A stretch of 64,000 nt of DNA, taken from positions 1 to 64,000 of the forward strand of contig CABXDN010000003.1 in the NCBI GenBank assembly GCA_902511005.1, read 5' to 3'. The position numbers and the translations under genes are program-made. Below, in pieces: positions 26,615 through 35,333 of the stretch (positions within the stretch are counted from its first letter, which is position 1; each line of letters opens with the position of its first letter). The notes under the pieces were generated by a model, which had not been told where the DNA came from, ran no database searches, and worked only from the letters and a program-made list of their open reading frames with translations. The stretch comes from an uncultured Candidatus Poseidoniales archaeon (GTDB lineage: Archaea > Thermoplasmatota > Poseidoniia > Poseidoniales > Thalassarchaeaceae).

Positions 26615-27373
26615 TCATCTATTTGATGCTACTAGTTTTGCAAGAAGTTTTAGTATTTCCAAATATAACCAAATTAATGTGACTAATAATCCAAAGGCTG
26701 CTCGCCATTCCAACTGTTTTGGTGCGCCTCTTTCGACGCCTCTTTCGATAAAATCAAAATCTGCAACTAAACATAATGAGGCGATTCCTACGACGAATAC
26801 AGAAAATGCAATACCAACAGCTCCGTTACCGTGTATGAGAGGGACTTCAAAACCTACAAAAGAGCCTATAAATGAAACAAGATATATTAGCAAAATTGCA
26901 ACCATAGAAGAAGTTACTGCGATTTGCATGTTCTTATTCCAAGAAATTAAGCCCGCGCGATATATGGAAAGCATAACGCCTAGAATTAAGAAAGTCAATA
27001 CCGCTGCTACGATTCCTAAACCGGGGGCGTTGTATTGGTACTCGATTATCCAAGTTATGCCTCCAAGAAATAAACCCTGACATGCTGCATACGTACAAAT
27101 TAATATTGGGTTCATTGAACCGGAAAATATTATTATCAGTGCAACTACAAATCCAACTATAGCACCTAATAATGATAAGAATAGAGAGATAGGAACTGTG
27201 AGATAAACTGCAATTGCAGTAAGTGTGACGATTGTTAATAATAAGGCTGTTTTATCCACTACGCCGTTCATTGACATCAAATTTGATTCGCTATCTTCCC
27301 ACCAAGAGACTTCTTTGTAAGCACTTTTTTCAAAAGTTAAGTCATTTAGTGCGGGGTTCCCTGAACGGTACAT
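26615..27373 (-). CDS. Bax inhibitor-1/YccA-like membrane protein
   Basis: A 252-residue protein with about seven membrane helices after a polar N-terminus (RSGNPALNDLTF) and a MNGVVDKTALLLTIV segment. Both features match the bacterial/archaeal YccA/Bax-inhibitor branch (COG4760-like). The last loop carries the FDFIERGVERGAPKQLEWRA segment with its conserved Asp and Gly residues. Family members are implicated in calcium leak in bacteria and in cell-death control in eukaryotes; the archaeal role is unknown. Confidence 0.83.
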   Translation of the reverse strand: MYRSGNPALNDLTFEKSAYKEVSWWEDSESNLMSMNGVVDKTALLLTIVTLTAIAVYLTVPISLFLSLLGAIVGFVVALIIIFSGSMNPILICTYAACQGLFLGGITWIIEYQYNAPGLGIVAAVLTFLILGVMLSIYRAGLISWNKNMQIAVTSSMVAILLIYLVSFIGSFVGFEVPLIHGNGAVGIAFSVFVVGIASLCLVADFDFIERGVERGAPKQLEWRAAFGLLVTLIWLYLEILKLLAKLVASNR

Positions 27374-27421
27374 GATTCAACCTCAAAGGGTAGTCATACT
27401 CAAATCTTAGCCCTACAAATA

Positions 27422-30400
27422 CTAGTTTAGTAGTTCCTTAAGGTGTAATCCCGTGTAACTGCCCTTCACCTTGATTATTTTTTCAGGGGGGCCTTCTGCC
27501 ACTATTAGTCCGCCTAATTCTCCTCCTTCAGGCCCTAAATCAATGACCCAGTCCGCGCATTTAATGACGTCGAGATGATGCTCTATTACTATCACTGTGT
27601 GTCCATTTCGGCGTAGACGAAGGAGGACCTCTGTCAGTTGGTGGACATCGAATAATGAAAGCCCTGTTGTCGGTTCATCTAGAATATAAACAGTGTGGCT
27701 TCTGGTGGGGCGGTGTAATTCTGATGCCAGTTTTACTCGTTGGGCTTCTCCACCTGATAGCGTTGTCGCTGGTTGCCCTAATCGAACATAACCCAAGCCT
27801 ACATCCTTCAAAGTAGTAAGAATTCTATGTAGAGATTTTTGGTTTTCAAAGAACAATACTGCTTCGGCTACTGACATCTCTAAGATTTCTTGGATTGTTT
27901 TTCCCTTCCACTCAACTTCTAGAGTTTCTCTTGTATATCGCTTACCTTTACAAACATCACAAGTCACCCATACATCAGGTAAAAAATTCATCTCTAATTT
28001 TATTGAGCCTGCGCCCTTACAGGATTCACATCGGCCACCTTTTACATTAAAAGAAAATTGACCTGGCATATATCCTCTTTCCTTTGCCATTATTGTTTCA
28101 GCAAATAAATTCCTAATATGTCCGAATGCCCCCGTGTAAGTCGCCGCATTCGAACGCGGGGTACGGCCAATTGGAGATTGATCTATGACAATTGTTTTGT
28201 CTATTTCTTCAAATCCTTCGATACTATCATGCCGCCCAGGAGATGCATCGGTACCATGTATTTCACGAAGTAGAGTAGGGGCCAATGTAGAGGCGATTAA
28301 CGAGGATTTTCCTGAACCTGAAACGCCTGTGATTGCTACTACACAACCAAGAGGAATTGAGACATCTATGTTTTGTAAATTGTTTTCTCTGGCTCCACGG
28401 ATATGTAACCATTTATTTTCTTCGGGTATTTTTCTATCGTCTGGAATTGGTATACTTTTCTTTCCAGACAAATAAGCCCCAGTTATACTTTCATTGTTAG
28501 ATAATAGTTCATCTAATTCACCGCTAACTAATACTTTGCCGCCTTCCTTACCGGCGCCAGGTCCAATGTCTACAAGCCAATCAGCTTGTTTGAGAGTTGC
28601 CTCATCGTGTTCAACTACAAGTAAGGTGTTTCCTAAAGTTGTAAGTTCTCTGAGAGTTGCTAAAAGTCTGTCGTTATCTCTTGGGTGTAAACCTATACTG
28701 GGCTCATCTAAAACATACATTACTCCAGTTAATCTTGTACCAATCTGAGTGGCTAATCTAATCCTCTGAGATTCTCCTCCTGAAAGTGTACTTGCTCGAC
28801 GGTCCAATGTCAAATAATCTAAACCTACTAATGCAAGGAACCTGAGTCGGGCCTCTATTTCTTTGATTATTTCCCTTCCAATAAATATTGAACGTTCAGA
28901 AAGTTGATTTGTCATTGTAATTATTTTGCTACTTGGTTTGTCTCGACCTAATTTTTCCCATGTATCATCTAAATCTCCAGCTCGCCAATATTGAACTACG
29001 GCTAGTGCTTCTAAAACACTGCAAGAAGATATTGCAGGTAATGATACGCCTCCGACTATTACTTTACTAACCGCACTATTTAATTTCTTACCTTTACAAT
29101 CAGGACATGGTTCATCGTTCATAAAAGATGTCATCCTAGACCTTGTTCTATCAGATGAAGTTTCATTGTAAGTTCTGCGGATTCTATTGAATACACCTTC
29201 CCACGGCCTCATCATTTGATACGAGGATCCCTTTTCAGACGTGAATTCAAAGGAAATCATCGTGCCCCCCGAACCATAAAGTAAGATATCTTGTTCGTCA
29301 TCGTTCAAATCTCCAAACTTCACATTAGAAGGGATGCCATAATGCTCGCAAACCTGCCTCATTTGACTCTTATACCACCCCGACATCATCGAAGATCTGA
29401 ATGGACGAATGCATCCTTCTTCTACAGAAGCGGCTCTATCAATGACTAGATCTGGAGAAAATTCTCTTTGTACACCTAGTCCTTGACAATTTGGACACGC
29501 CCCCAGGGGATTATTGAAAGAAAATACTCTTGGCGACATTTCGGGTAAAAAGGCGCCGTGTTCGGGGCAAGCAAATTCTTCGGAATATGGAATTACTTGG
29601 CCTTTTTCTGTTTTTTCAGCCTGTTCGTTCCTACTGTCTTTACTCTTTGGCTTATCTAAACTCTCGATTGCAATGGTCCCACCACCTAAATGTAAGCCTG
29701 ACTCTATTGCTTCTGTCAATCTTTGTCTATTTGCTCGATTAATTTTTAATCTATCAATTCTAACATCAACATCATGCCTTAGATTCTTTTCTAACTCCGG
29801 GGGGTTTTCAAAACTAGCCATACGGCCATTAATTTTACCTTCTAAGTATCCTTGTTCGACTAGTCCTTTAAATAAATCTACATGCGTTCCTTTTCGATTA
29901 CGAATTGTAGGGCTCCAAATAGCGATCGCATGTTCTTCAAAACGCCACATTGCGTCATCCACTATTTCTTGTACGGTTCTTCTTGCTACTTCACGGCCGC
30001 AATCAGGGCAATGTGGAATTCCCACTCTTGCCCAAAGTAATCTCATATAATCCATAATTTCAGTTACTGTCGCAACGGTGGATCTAGGATTATGGCTACC
30101 TTGTTTCTGATCTATACTTATAGCGGGTGAAAGACCCTCTATCGAGTCGCAATCTGGTTTTTTCATCTGACCTAAAAATTGTCGAGCATATGAACTCAAA
30201 CTTTCTACATATCTCCGTTGACCTTCCGCATACAGAGTATCGAATGCGAGGCTGGATTTACCCGAGCCTGAAACTCCTGAAATAACTACAAATTTTCCCC
30301 TAGGTATTTCTACGTCGATATCTTGAAGATTATGGGTCCTAGCTCCTTTGACTTCAATCCAGCCATGATTGGATGCTGATTTTTTCTTGTTGGAAACCAT
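27422..30400 (-). CDS. uvrA: Excinuclease ABC subunit A
   Basis: A 992-residue UvrA, slightly longer than bacterial forms. It has two ABC ATPase modules: Walker A GVSGSGKSSLAFDTL and GVSGSGKSSLIASTL, signatures LSGGESQRIRLATQIG and LSGGEAQRVKLASEL, and Walker B VLDEPSIGLH and ILDEPTTGLS. Zinc modules appear as CPDCGREV, CPNCQGLG and CESCKGAGS ... CDVCKGK. UvrA finds helix-distorting DNA damage and hands it to UvrB. UvrB and UvrC are not in this window. In archaea this nucleotide-excision system is of bacterial origin, so the gene was probably acquired. Confidence 0.97.
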   Translation of the reverse strand: MVSNKKKSASNHGWIEVKGARTHNLQDIDVEIPRGKFVVISGVSGSGKSSLAFDTLYAEGQRRYVESLSSYARQFLGQMKKPDCDSIEGLSPAISIDQKQGSHNPRSTVATVTEIMDYMRLLWARVGIPHCPDCGREVARRTVQEIVDDAMWRFEEHAIAIWSPTIRNRKGTHVDLFKGLVEQGYLEGKINGRMASFENPPELEKNLRHDVDVRIDRLKINRANRQRLTEAIESGLHLGGGTIAIESLDKPKSKDSRNEQAEKTEKGQVIPYSEEFACPEHGAFLPEMSPRVFSFNNPLGACPNCQGLGVQREFSPDLVIDRAASVEEGCIRPFRSSMMSGWYKSQMRQVCEHYGIPSNVKFGDLNDDEQDILLYGSGGTMISFEFTSEKGSSYQMMRPWEGVFNRIRRTYNETSSDRTRSRMTSFMNDEPCPDCKGKKLNSAVSKVIVGGVSLPAISSCSVLEALAVVQYWRAGDLDDTWEKLGRDKPSSKIITMTNQLSERSIFIGREIIKEIEARLRFLALVGLDYLTLDRRASTLSGGESQRIRLATQIGTRLTGVMYVLDEPSIGLHPRDNDRLLATLRELTTLGNTLLVVEHDEATLKQADWLVDIGPGAGKEGGKVLVSGELDELLSNNESITGAYLSGKKSIPIPDDRKIPEENKWLHIRGARENNLQNIDVSIPLGCVVAITGVSGSGKSSLIASTLAPTLLREIHGTDASPGRHDSIEGFEEIDKTIVIDQSPIGRTPRSNAATYTGAFGHIRNLFAETIMAKERGYMPGQFSFNVKGGRCESCKGAGSIKLEMNFLPDVWVTCDVCKGKRYTRETLEVEWKGKTIQEILEMSVAEAVLFFENQKSLHRILTTLKDVGLGYVRLGQPATTLSGGEAQRVKLASELHRPTRSHTVYILDEPTTGLSLFDVHQLTEVLLRLRRNGHTVIVIEHHLDVIKCADWVIDLGPEGGELGGLIVAEGPPEKIIKVKGSYTGLHLKELLN

Positions 30401-30467
30401 CTTCTACGCACCTCGGTATAGTATTCGAAATATTGACCACCCTTGAAGACATGTATTCTTTTTTCTT

Positions 30468-31706
30468 TCAATCAAACCAAAATGCTTCTATTATTTCGCC
30501 GATATTGGCATCGGAATCGGGGGGCAATAAAGTAACACCGTTATGCGCTACCATGCTGTGAATGTTCCCACTGCCTTGGTGAGTGAGTGTGGTTGCAATT
30601 AGGCCTTTTTCACTGTTAGAAATTTTTATCCTGCGCAGACAAAGTTTCTCTGGGGCACCTTTCACTTTATCCAACATTTTTACATGGACTTTTCTGCCCA
30701 AAGAGGGCTTTGAATTTTCATCTGCTTGAAAAGATGCCCTGAACCATGGGCAGACAATCATCAAGAATACTAAATGACTACTTACAGGATTCCCAGGTAA
30801 GCCGAATATTGGTGTTTTTTTCCAATTTCCAAAAATAGGAGGGCCCCCCGGCCTCATTTTTATACGCCAAAAATTAATTTCCCCTTCTAGTTCCATTATT
30901 TTTCTGACAATGTCAAAATCGCCCATTGAAACTCCTCCGCTGGTTATTATCAAATCGCAATTTTCTGCCGCTTGGTTTAATGATTCTCTTAATAAATCCA
31001 GAGAATCCACAACTGTGGGGTACCGGATTGGGATTCCTCCCATTTTTCTAACTAAATCGGCTATTCCAAAAGAATTAGATTCGTATATCTGCCAATCATT
31101 TATTTCGGACCCTGGTGGAATTAGTTCGTCTCCGGTACTAATTATTCCTACAACCGGTTTACGAAATACTGGAATACAATCATGTCCCATTGTAGCTGCA
31201 AGTGAAATCGAAAACGCATCCATAAAATGGCCCTTTGAAAGAATGAGTGCTCCTTCAGAAATATTTTCTCCTTTTGTACGAATATAATTTTCTCGCGCAA
31301 AGCCGGAAATTATTACTTCTTTACCATGTACTTCAGTGTCTTCAACCATAACTATTGCATTGGCTCCTTGAGGTATTGGTGCTCCTGTCATTATTTTACA
31401 GGCTTCTCCGGAACTAATTGGGGGCGGAGTATTTCCCCCTGCTTTACTAATACCTACGATAGATAAACTGATTTTTTTACCATCAGGAATATCTTCTTTC
31501 CTGACTGCCCAACCATCCATTGCTGAATTATCGAAGCGCGGATCATTAACTTTCGATACCAGAGGCGCGGCCAAAATTCTCCCATGAGAATCGTCTAAAT
31601 GAATTGTCTCGGCGGATAGTTCTTTTTTCCTCTTTTGAACTAAAGAAATTGCTCTTTCAAGACTTATTCCTCTCTCCATAGGTATATCCAGAATGTCTAA
31701 GCACAT
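30468..31706 (-). CDS. moeA: Molybdopterin molybdenumtransferase
   Basis: A 412-residue MoeA, which inserts molybdate (or tungstate) into adenylated molybdopterin. Recognisable blocks are DPRFDNSAMDGWAVR, KIMTGAPIPQGANAIVMVED, STGDELIPPGSEI, TSGGVSMGDFDIV and FGLPGNPVSSHLVF. Length and order agree with the family. I use the ATG at 31706 rather than the TTG at 31742. It is divergent from the TauE-type permease and upstream of uvrA on the same strand. No other molybdopterin gene is in the window. Confidence 0.93.
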   Translation of the reverse strand: MCLDILDIPMERGISLERAISLVQKRKKELSAETIHLDDSHGRILAAPLVSKVNDPRFDNSAMDGWAVRKEDIPDGKKISLSIVGISKAGGNTPPPISSGEACKIMTGAPIPQGANAIVMVEDTEVHGKEVIISGFARENYIRTKGENISEGALILSKGHFMDAFSISLAATMGHDCIPVFRKPVVGIISTGDELIPPGSEINDWQIYESNSFGIADLVRKMGGIPIRYPTVVDSLDLLRESLNQAAENCDLIITSGGVSMGDFDIVRKIMELEGEINFWRIKMRPGGPPIFGNWKKTPIFGLPGNPVSSHLVFLMIVCPWFRASFQADENSKPSLGRKVHVKMLDKVKGAPEKLCLRRIKISNSEKGLIATTLTHQGSGNIHSMVAHNGVTLLPPDSDANIGEIIEAFWFD

Positions 31707-31767
31707 GAATAATGTGTTTGAATCATTAATGGTGTTGTTCAAATATTATTATTAATTAGGACACATT

Positions 31768-32532
31768 GTGTTTACGGAATCCGATTTTTTGATTCTTCTA
31801 GCATTATTTCTTGTTGCATTACTATACTCGAGCGTTGGGCATGGCGGGGCTTCTGGGTATTTGGCAGTATTATCCTTAACTATTTATGGAGAATATGATA
31901 GTAGTTGGCTGAAACAACATGCTTGGTGCCTAAATTTAGTGGTTGCTAGTATAGCCTTTTATCACTACAGAAAAGCTGGTTTTCATGTTCCAAAACTCAC
32001 ACTACCATTTGTTATAGCAAGTATTCCATTTGCGATTATTGGAGGTTATATGAAGGTGGACGGAGCAATTTATGATACTCTCCTTTCTATTACCCTGATA
32101 TTAGCGGCATACAAATTATTCCAAACTAAAGAAAATAACGATGAAGAAGGTATTGTCACTCCTAATTATTCAACAGCCATTCCAGTAGGTGGAGGGATCG
32201 GCCTAATGAGTGGTTTCATTGGAGTGGGTGGTGGAATTTTTCTCTCGCCTATAATTTTACTAAAGAAATGGGCGACGCCGAAAACTGCTGCTGCAACATC
32301 TGCTCTTTTTATATTACTAAATTCTATTTCCGGACTATTTGGTGCGAGTATTTCTGGTCAATTAAAAATTGATATTGAGGTCCTCTTACCATTTGTTTTT
32401 GCAGTATTAATTGGTGGTTATTTGGGTTCAAAATACGGCTCGGAAGTGGCTCGTCAACGTGGAATCAGATATTTACTAATATCTGTATTAGTTATAGCTT
32501 CAATGAGAAGAATTACTATGCTTCTTGCTTAA
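31768..32532 (+). CDS. TauE/SafE-family anion permease
   Basis: A 254-residue membrane protein of about eight helices. LYSSVGHGGASGYLAVLSL near the start and GLMSGFIGVGGGIFLSPIIL near the middle are the duplicated Gly-rich blocks of TauE/SafE permeases, which move sulfite, sulfoacetate or related organic sulfur anions. The start is a GTG. Its 3' end meets the stop of the zinc-ribbon gene with one base between. Sulfate-activation genes exist 13 kb away, but no direct link is shown. Confidence 0.82.
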   Translation: MFTESDFLILLALFLVALLYSSVGHGGASGYLAVLSLTIYGEYDSSWLKQHAWCLNLVVASIAFYHYRKAGFHVPKLTLPFVIASIPFAIIGGYMKVDGAIYDTLLSITLILAAYKLFQTKENNDEEGIVTPNYSTAIPVGGGIGLMSGFIGVGGGIFLSPIILLKKWATPKTAAATSALFILLNSISGLFGASISGQLKIDIEVLLPFVFAVLIGGYLGSKYGSEVARQRGIRYLLISVLVIASMRRITMLLA

Positions 32533-32533
32533 A

Positions 32534-33058
32534 CTATATGCCAACCATATCAGAATGACCGCATTCAGGGTAAGCACAGATGACTTTGTAACGTTCTCTT
32601 TTAGGACGAGGAATTCTCATTGTCGAACCGCACATTGAACATTGATGAGTAACTATTTCCGGCTCGGTAGGAGTTGGGTCTTCGTAGTCTTCGAATGATT
32701 CTGCCATTGCTGTCCAGCCTATTTGATCAGTGTAAGTGTCTTCTTGATCTGTTATTTTCTTCTGTCTCAGTCCGAGTTTTGTGTTTATTTTTATTCTTCG
32801 GCGTTTCTTCTTCTTAGGGGCCGGTTTACCCTTCGGTTTTCCTTTGGGTTTACCCTTGGGTTTACCTTTTGCGGGAGCTGGTTTTTTCTTTTGAGGTTGG
32901 GGGGGTTTTGAAGGAGGTGGTGGGGCCTTTGTTGGAGGTGGTGGAGCCTTTGTTGGAGGTGGTGGAGCCTTTGTTGGAGGCATTTTGGGCTTTGCCGGAG
33001 GCGATCTAGGGGGCCTTTGTGGAGGCTTTGGTGGTGGTGGTGGAGCCTTATCTGCCAT
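32534..33058 (-). CDS. Pro/Lys-rich low-complexity protein with C-terminal zinc ribbon
   Basis: A 174-residue protein in three parts. The first 55 residues are proline-rich, with tandem TKAPPPP units. Next is a basic stretch with four GKPK units and KKKKRRR. The end is an acidic linker and a zinc ribbon (CSMCGSTM ... CAYPECGH). The low-complexity part is encoded by tandem DNA repeats of 21 and 12 bases. The basic block and ribbon suggest binding to nucleic acid or ribosomes; that is inference. No homologue is recognised. It has its own ATG at 33058. Confidence 0.8.
   Translation of the reverse strand: MADKAPPPPPKPPQRPPRSPPAKPKMPPTKAPPPPTKAPPPPTKAPPPPSKPPQPQKKKPAPAKGKPKGKPKGKPKGKPAPKKKKRRRIKINTKLGLRQKKITDQEDTYTDQIGWTAMAESFEDYEDPTPTEPEIVTHQCSMCGSTMRIPRPKRERYKVICAYPECGHSDMVGI
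32823..32870. repeat. 12-base tandem repeat, four copies
   Basis: Four near-identical units of the type GGTTTACCCTTG run from 32823 to 32870. On the minus strand they encode the repeated Gly-Lys-Pro-Lys unit of the zinc-ribbon protein. Copy number is likely to vary between strains. Confidence 0.85.
32913..32980. repeat. 21-base tandem repeat, about 3.2 copies
   Basis: Units beginning GGAGGTGGTGG occupy 32913-32933, 32934-32954 and 32955-32975, with a partial copy after. They encode the repeated Thr-Lys-Ala-Pro4 (with one Ser variant) of the zinc-ribbon protein. The first unit differs from the others by one base. Confidence 0.85.
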
Positions 33059-33127
33059 GACTATCCTCTATTGGCAAAGCGGGGGACTCTTTCAAAGAAT
33101 CGGGGGCATGATATCCTTTTTGCAGTT

Positions 33128-33670
33128 CTATGCGGGGTATTTAATTAATGAAATACAGGGTATTGGATGTAATTTTTCTCTAGCACTCAATCCTTCCAGC
33201 TCTATAACAAACAAATTAGAAATGACTTCCCCCTCTAATTGTTCACATAATTTAGTACAGGCTTCAACCGTCCCTCCTGTTGCAAGAAGATCGTCAATAA
33301 TTATTATTTTTTGGCCTTTTGAAATCGCATCATCATGCATTTCTAAAATATTAGAACCGTATTCCAGAGAATATTCTATTTGTATTTTAGACGATGGAAG
33401 CTTTCCTGGTTTTCTAACTGGAATAAATCCAATACCTAATTTAGCAGCTAATAATGAGCCGAAAATAAATCCACGAGATTCTGGCCCTAATATTAAATCG
33501 GGACTCCAATTATTGTCTTTTATAATCTCTGAAAACCTATCTGTAATATCTTTCAATAATTTTCCGTCTGAAAGAATTGGCGATATGTCTCGAAACATAA
33601 TTCCATCTATTGGGAAATCTGGAATCGTTCTAATAGTGGATTTGAGTGTATGCTCTATTTTATTCGACAT
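33128..33670 (-). CDS. apt: Adenine phosphoribosyltransferase
   Basis: A 180-residue type I phosphoribosyltransferase. The PRPP-binding block reads IIIIDDLLATGGTVEA, and GPESRGFIFGSLLAAKLG with PVRKPGKLP are the adenine-binding and hood segments of Apt. It makes AMP from adenine and PRPP. I use the ATG at 33670; the longer frame begins with TTG inside a hairpin. A purine permease gene precedes it on the same strand by about 70 bases, so uptake and salvage are paired. Confidence 0.93.
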   Translation of the reverse strand: MSNKIEHTLKSTIRTIPDFPIDGIMFRDISPILSDGKLLKDITDRFSEIIKDNNWSPDLILGPESRGFIFGSLLAAKLGIGFIPVRKPGKLPSSKIQIEYSLEYGSNILEMHDDAISKGQKIIIIDDLLATGGTVEACTKLCEQLEGEVISNLFVIELEGLSAREKLHPIPCISLIKYPA

Positions 33671-33683
33671 GCTAATCGCTCGG

Positions 33684-33723
33684 AAAAAAGAGAGGGGTCC
33701 CCGGATCAAAAGACCCGGGGCCC
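33684..33723 (-). terminator. GC-rich hairpin plus U-tract between permease and apt
   Basis: CCCCGG (33699-33704) and CCGGGG (33715-33720) form a six-pair stem, extended by GG/CC after one mismatch. On the minus-strand transcript a run of six U (33684-33689) follows after six bases. This looks like a terminator for the permease gene, but it ends only 14 bases before the apt ATG. It may instead be an attenuator that limits read-through into apt. Confidence 0.5.
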
Positions 33724-33738
33724 TTTTCGTTTTCAGAC

Positions 33739-35241
33739 TCAGAGTCCGCCAATGAGCATTTCAAAGGTTGTCTCATCACCTGGGCCAAGGTAGAACATTA
33801 TCATCAATAATGCAATCCCGCCTACTATCTTGTTGATTTCAGAGAAGCGTCCTGTTCCTGCCATCAGTGCACAGTATGAGATAAGACCCCATGCTATACC
33901 GTCTGCGATAGAGTATGTGAATGGCATCATTACCATTGTTATGAACGCAGGCAATGCCATTGTCTTGTCGTGCCAGTCGATATCTGCAGCTTGGCGCATC
34001 ATCATTGCACCAACTACTACAAGCGCGCATCCCATTGCATATTGCGGGATTGCTTGGAATAATCCTGAAAGGAATAATCCTGAAAGCATTAGTACACCAA
34101 CAGTTGCAGCCGTTAAACCTGTACGGCCACCCTCTTCAATTCCTGCTGCTGATTCGATATATGTCGTAGTAGTGCTCGTTCCGAACATTGCTCCAACAAT
34201 TGTTGCTGCAGCGTCTGACATGAATGCTTCATCAGAGTTCATCAATTCGTCGTTCTCATCTACATATCCTGCTTGTCTACCAACTGAGTAAAGTGTTCCC
34301 GCGGTATCAAAAATATCAACGAATAAGAAAGTAATCATCACAAGAAGGAATTCCCCGAGAGGGACTCCGTCTCCGCCAACGTCTCCTATTGCCCCTGCAG
34401 CAGCACCGAATGTTTCAGATGGCCACTCTGGCATAGAGAATATATCAGCCATGGCTGGTGCTTCTGCTGTTCCATAACCCACTACTCCTGCTACGAAATC
34501 TCCATCAACCACACAATCATTTGCTGCTGCATCTATACAAAATTCAATGACGGGGTAGCTTTCGTTGTAAGGATCGCTTACACCAAGGCCCCAGCCGATA
34601 ATTGAAACTCCTAGAATTCCGAAAATAATAGCTCCCTTGATTTCTCTAGCCATCATTACTGCAATAGCTAGTAATCCAATCATGGCCCAGAATGCGCCGT
34701 TTGTCATTGGATCCATTGCCGCTGTATCTGCTAAATTTACAAGCGTTGCATTATCGTGTGCTATCCAACCCATTTCACGGAGACCGATTATTGCGAGGAA
34801 CATTCCTATTCCTGCACCGGTTGCTATCTTTAGATCGGTAGGGATTGCATTAATCATTGCAGTTCTTGCGCCGACTTGAGGTAGTGATAATATCATGAAT
34901 ATTACTCCTTCAACAAGTACTGCAGCCAGAGCTACTTCCCATGGGACTGCCATAGCCCAAGGCGCTGCGACAGTGAATGCAAAGTATGCATTTAATCCCA
35001 TACCGGGCGCCATAGCGAAGGGCAATTTAGCCCAGAAAGCCATAGCCATACAACCTACAAATGCCGCTATTGCTGTAGCAAACAAGGCGTCCTCGAACGG
35101 GATTCCTGTCACTGATAGCATTGACGGGTTGACTAACAGGATGTAAGCCATTGTCAGGAAGGTGGATGCACCTGCCTTAATTTCAGTCTCGACAGTGCTT
35201 CCAGCCTCTGTCACTCCAAACATTTTATCTAATTGTTCCAT
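33739..35241 (-). CDS. NCS2-family purine permease (AzgA/PbuG-like)
   Basis: A 500-residue transporter with about 12-13 helices. The opening TFLTMAYILLVNPSML, the substrate-helix block APGMGLNAYFAFTVA, and FVDIFDTAGTLYSVGRQAG with GTSTTTTYIESAAGIEEGGRTG are typical of the AzgA subfamily, which imports adenine, guanine or hypoxanthine. A hydrophilic loop (about residues 225-290) is longer than in bacterial relatives. It sits directly upstream of apt, which supports adenine as a substrate. Confidence 0.9.
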   Translation of the reverse strand: MEQLDKMFGVTEAGSTVETEIKAGASTFLTMAYILLVNPSMLSVTGIPFEDALFATAIAAFVGCMAMAFWAKLPFAMAPGMGLNAYFAFTVAAPWAMAVPWEVALAAVLVEGVIFMILSLPQVGARTAMINAIPTDLKIATGAGIGMFLAIIGLREMGWIAHDNATLVNLADTAAMDPMTNGAFWAMIGLLAIAVMMAREIKGAIIFGILGVSIIGWGLGVSDPYNESYPVIEFCIDAAANDCVVDGDFVAGVVGYGTAEAPAMADIFSMPEWPSETFGAAAGAIGDVGGDGVPLGEFLLVMITFLFVDIFDTAGTLYSVGRQAGYVDENDELMNSDEAFMSDAAATIVGAMFGTSTTTTYIESAAGIEEGGRTGLTAATVGVLMLSGLFLSGLFQAIPQYAMGCALVVVGAMMMRQAADIDWHDKTMALPAFITMVMMPFTYSIADGIAWGLISYCALMAGTGRFSEINKIVGGIALLMIMFYLGPGDETTFEMLIGGL

Positions 35242-35333
35242 TTTTCATTTCATCTCCTTTTCATTTCCCAGACACGGGGTCTAGATACTCTTCGATTATG
35301 CATAAGGCCTATGAATAGTTCGGAACCCTTGAT

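Noticed and set aside
26577-27080. 167-codon plus-strand frame
   Set aside because: It is antisense to the Bax-inhibitor-1-like gene and only mirrors its hydrophobic codons.
29514-30050. Long open frame of 178 codons on the plus strand
   Set aside because: It lies wholly antisense to uvrA, whose motifs are unambiguous, and its protein has no recognisable feature.
32823-32980. Possible CRISPR-like array
   Set aside because: The 12- and 21-base units are directly adjacent with no spacers, and they encode amino-acid repeats within a gene.
33684-33709. Longer apt frame starting at a TTG at 33709
   Set aside because: It would place the start within the hairpin and add residues not found in Apt; the ATG at 33670 fits the family.
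32985-33755. 256-codon plus-strand frame across the zinc-ribbon and apt region
   Set aside because: It is antisense to apt and the proline-rich gene; its glycine run is only the complement of proline codons.
33830-34291. 153-codon plus-strand frame inside the purine permease
   Set aside because: It is a shadow of the permease gene, which has complete family motifs.
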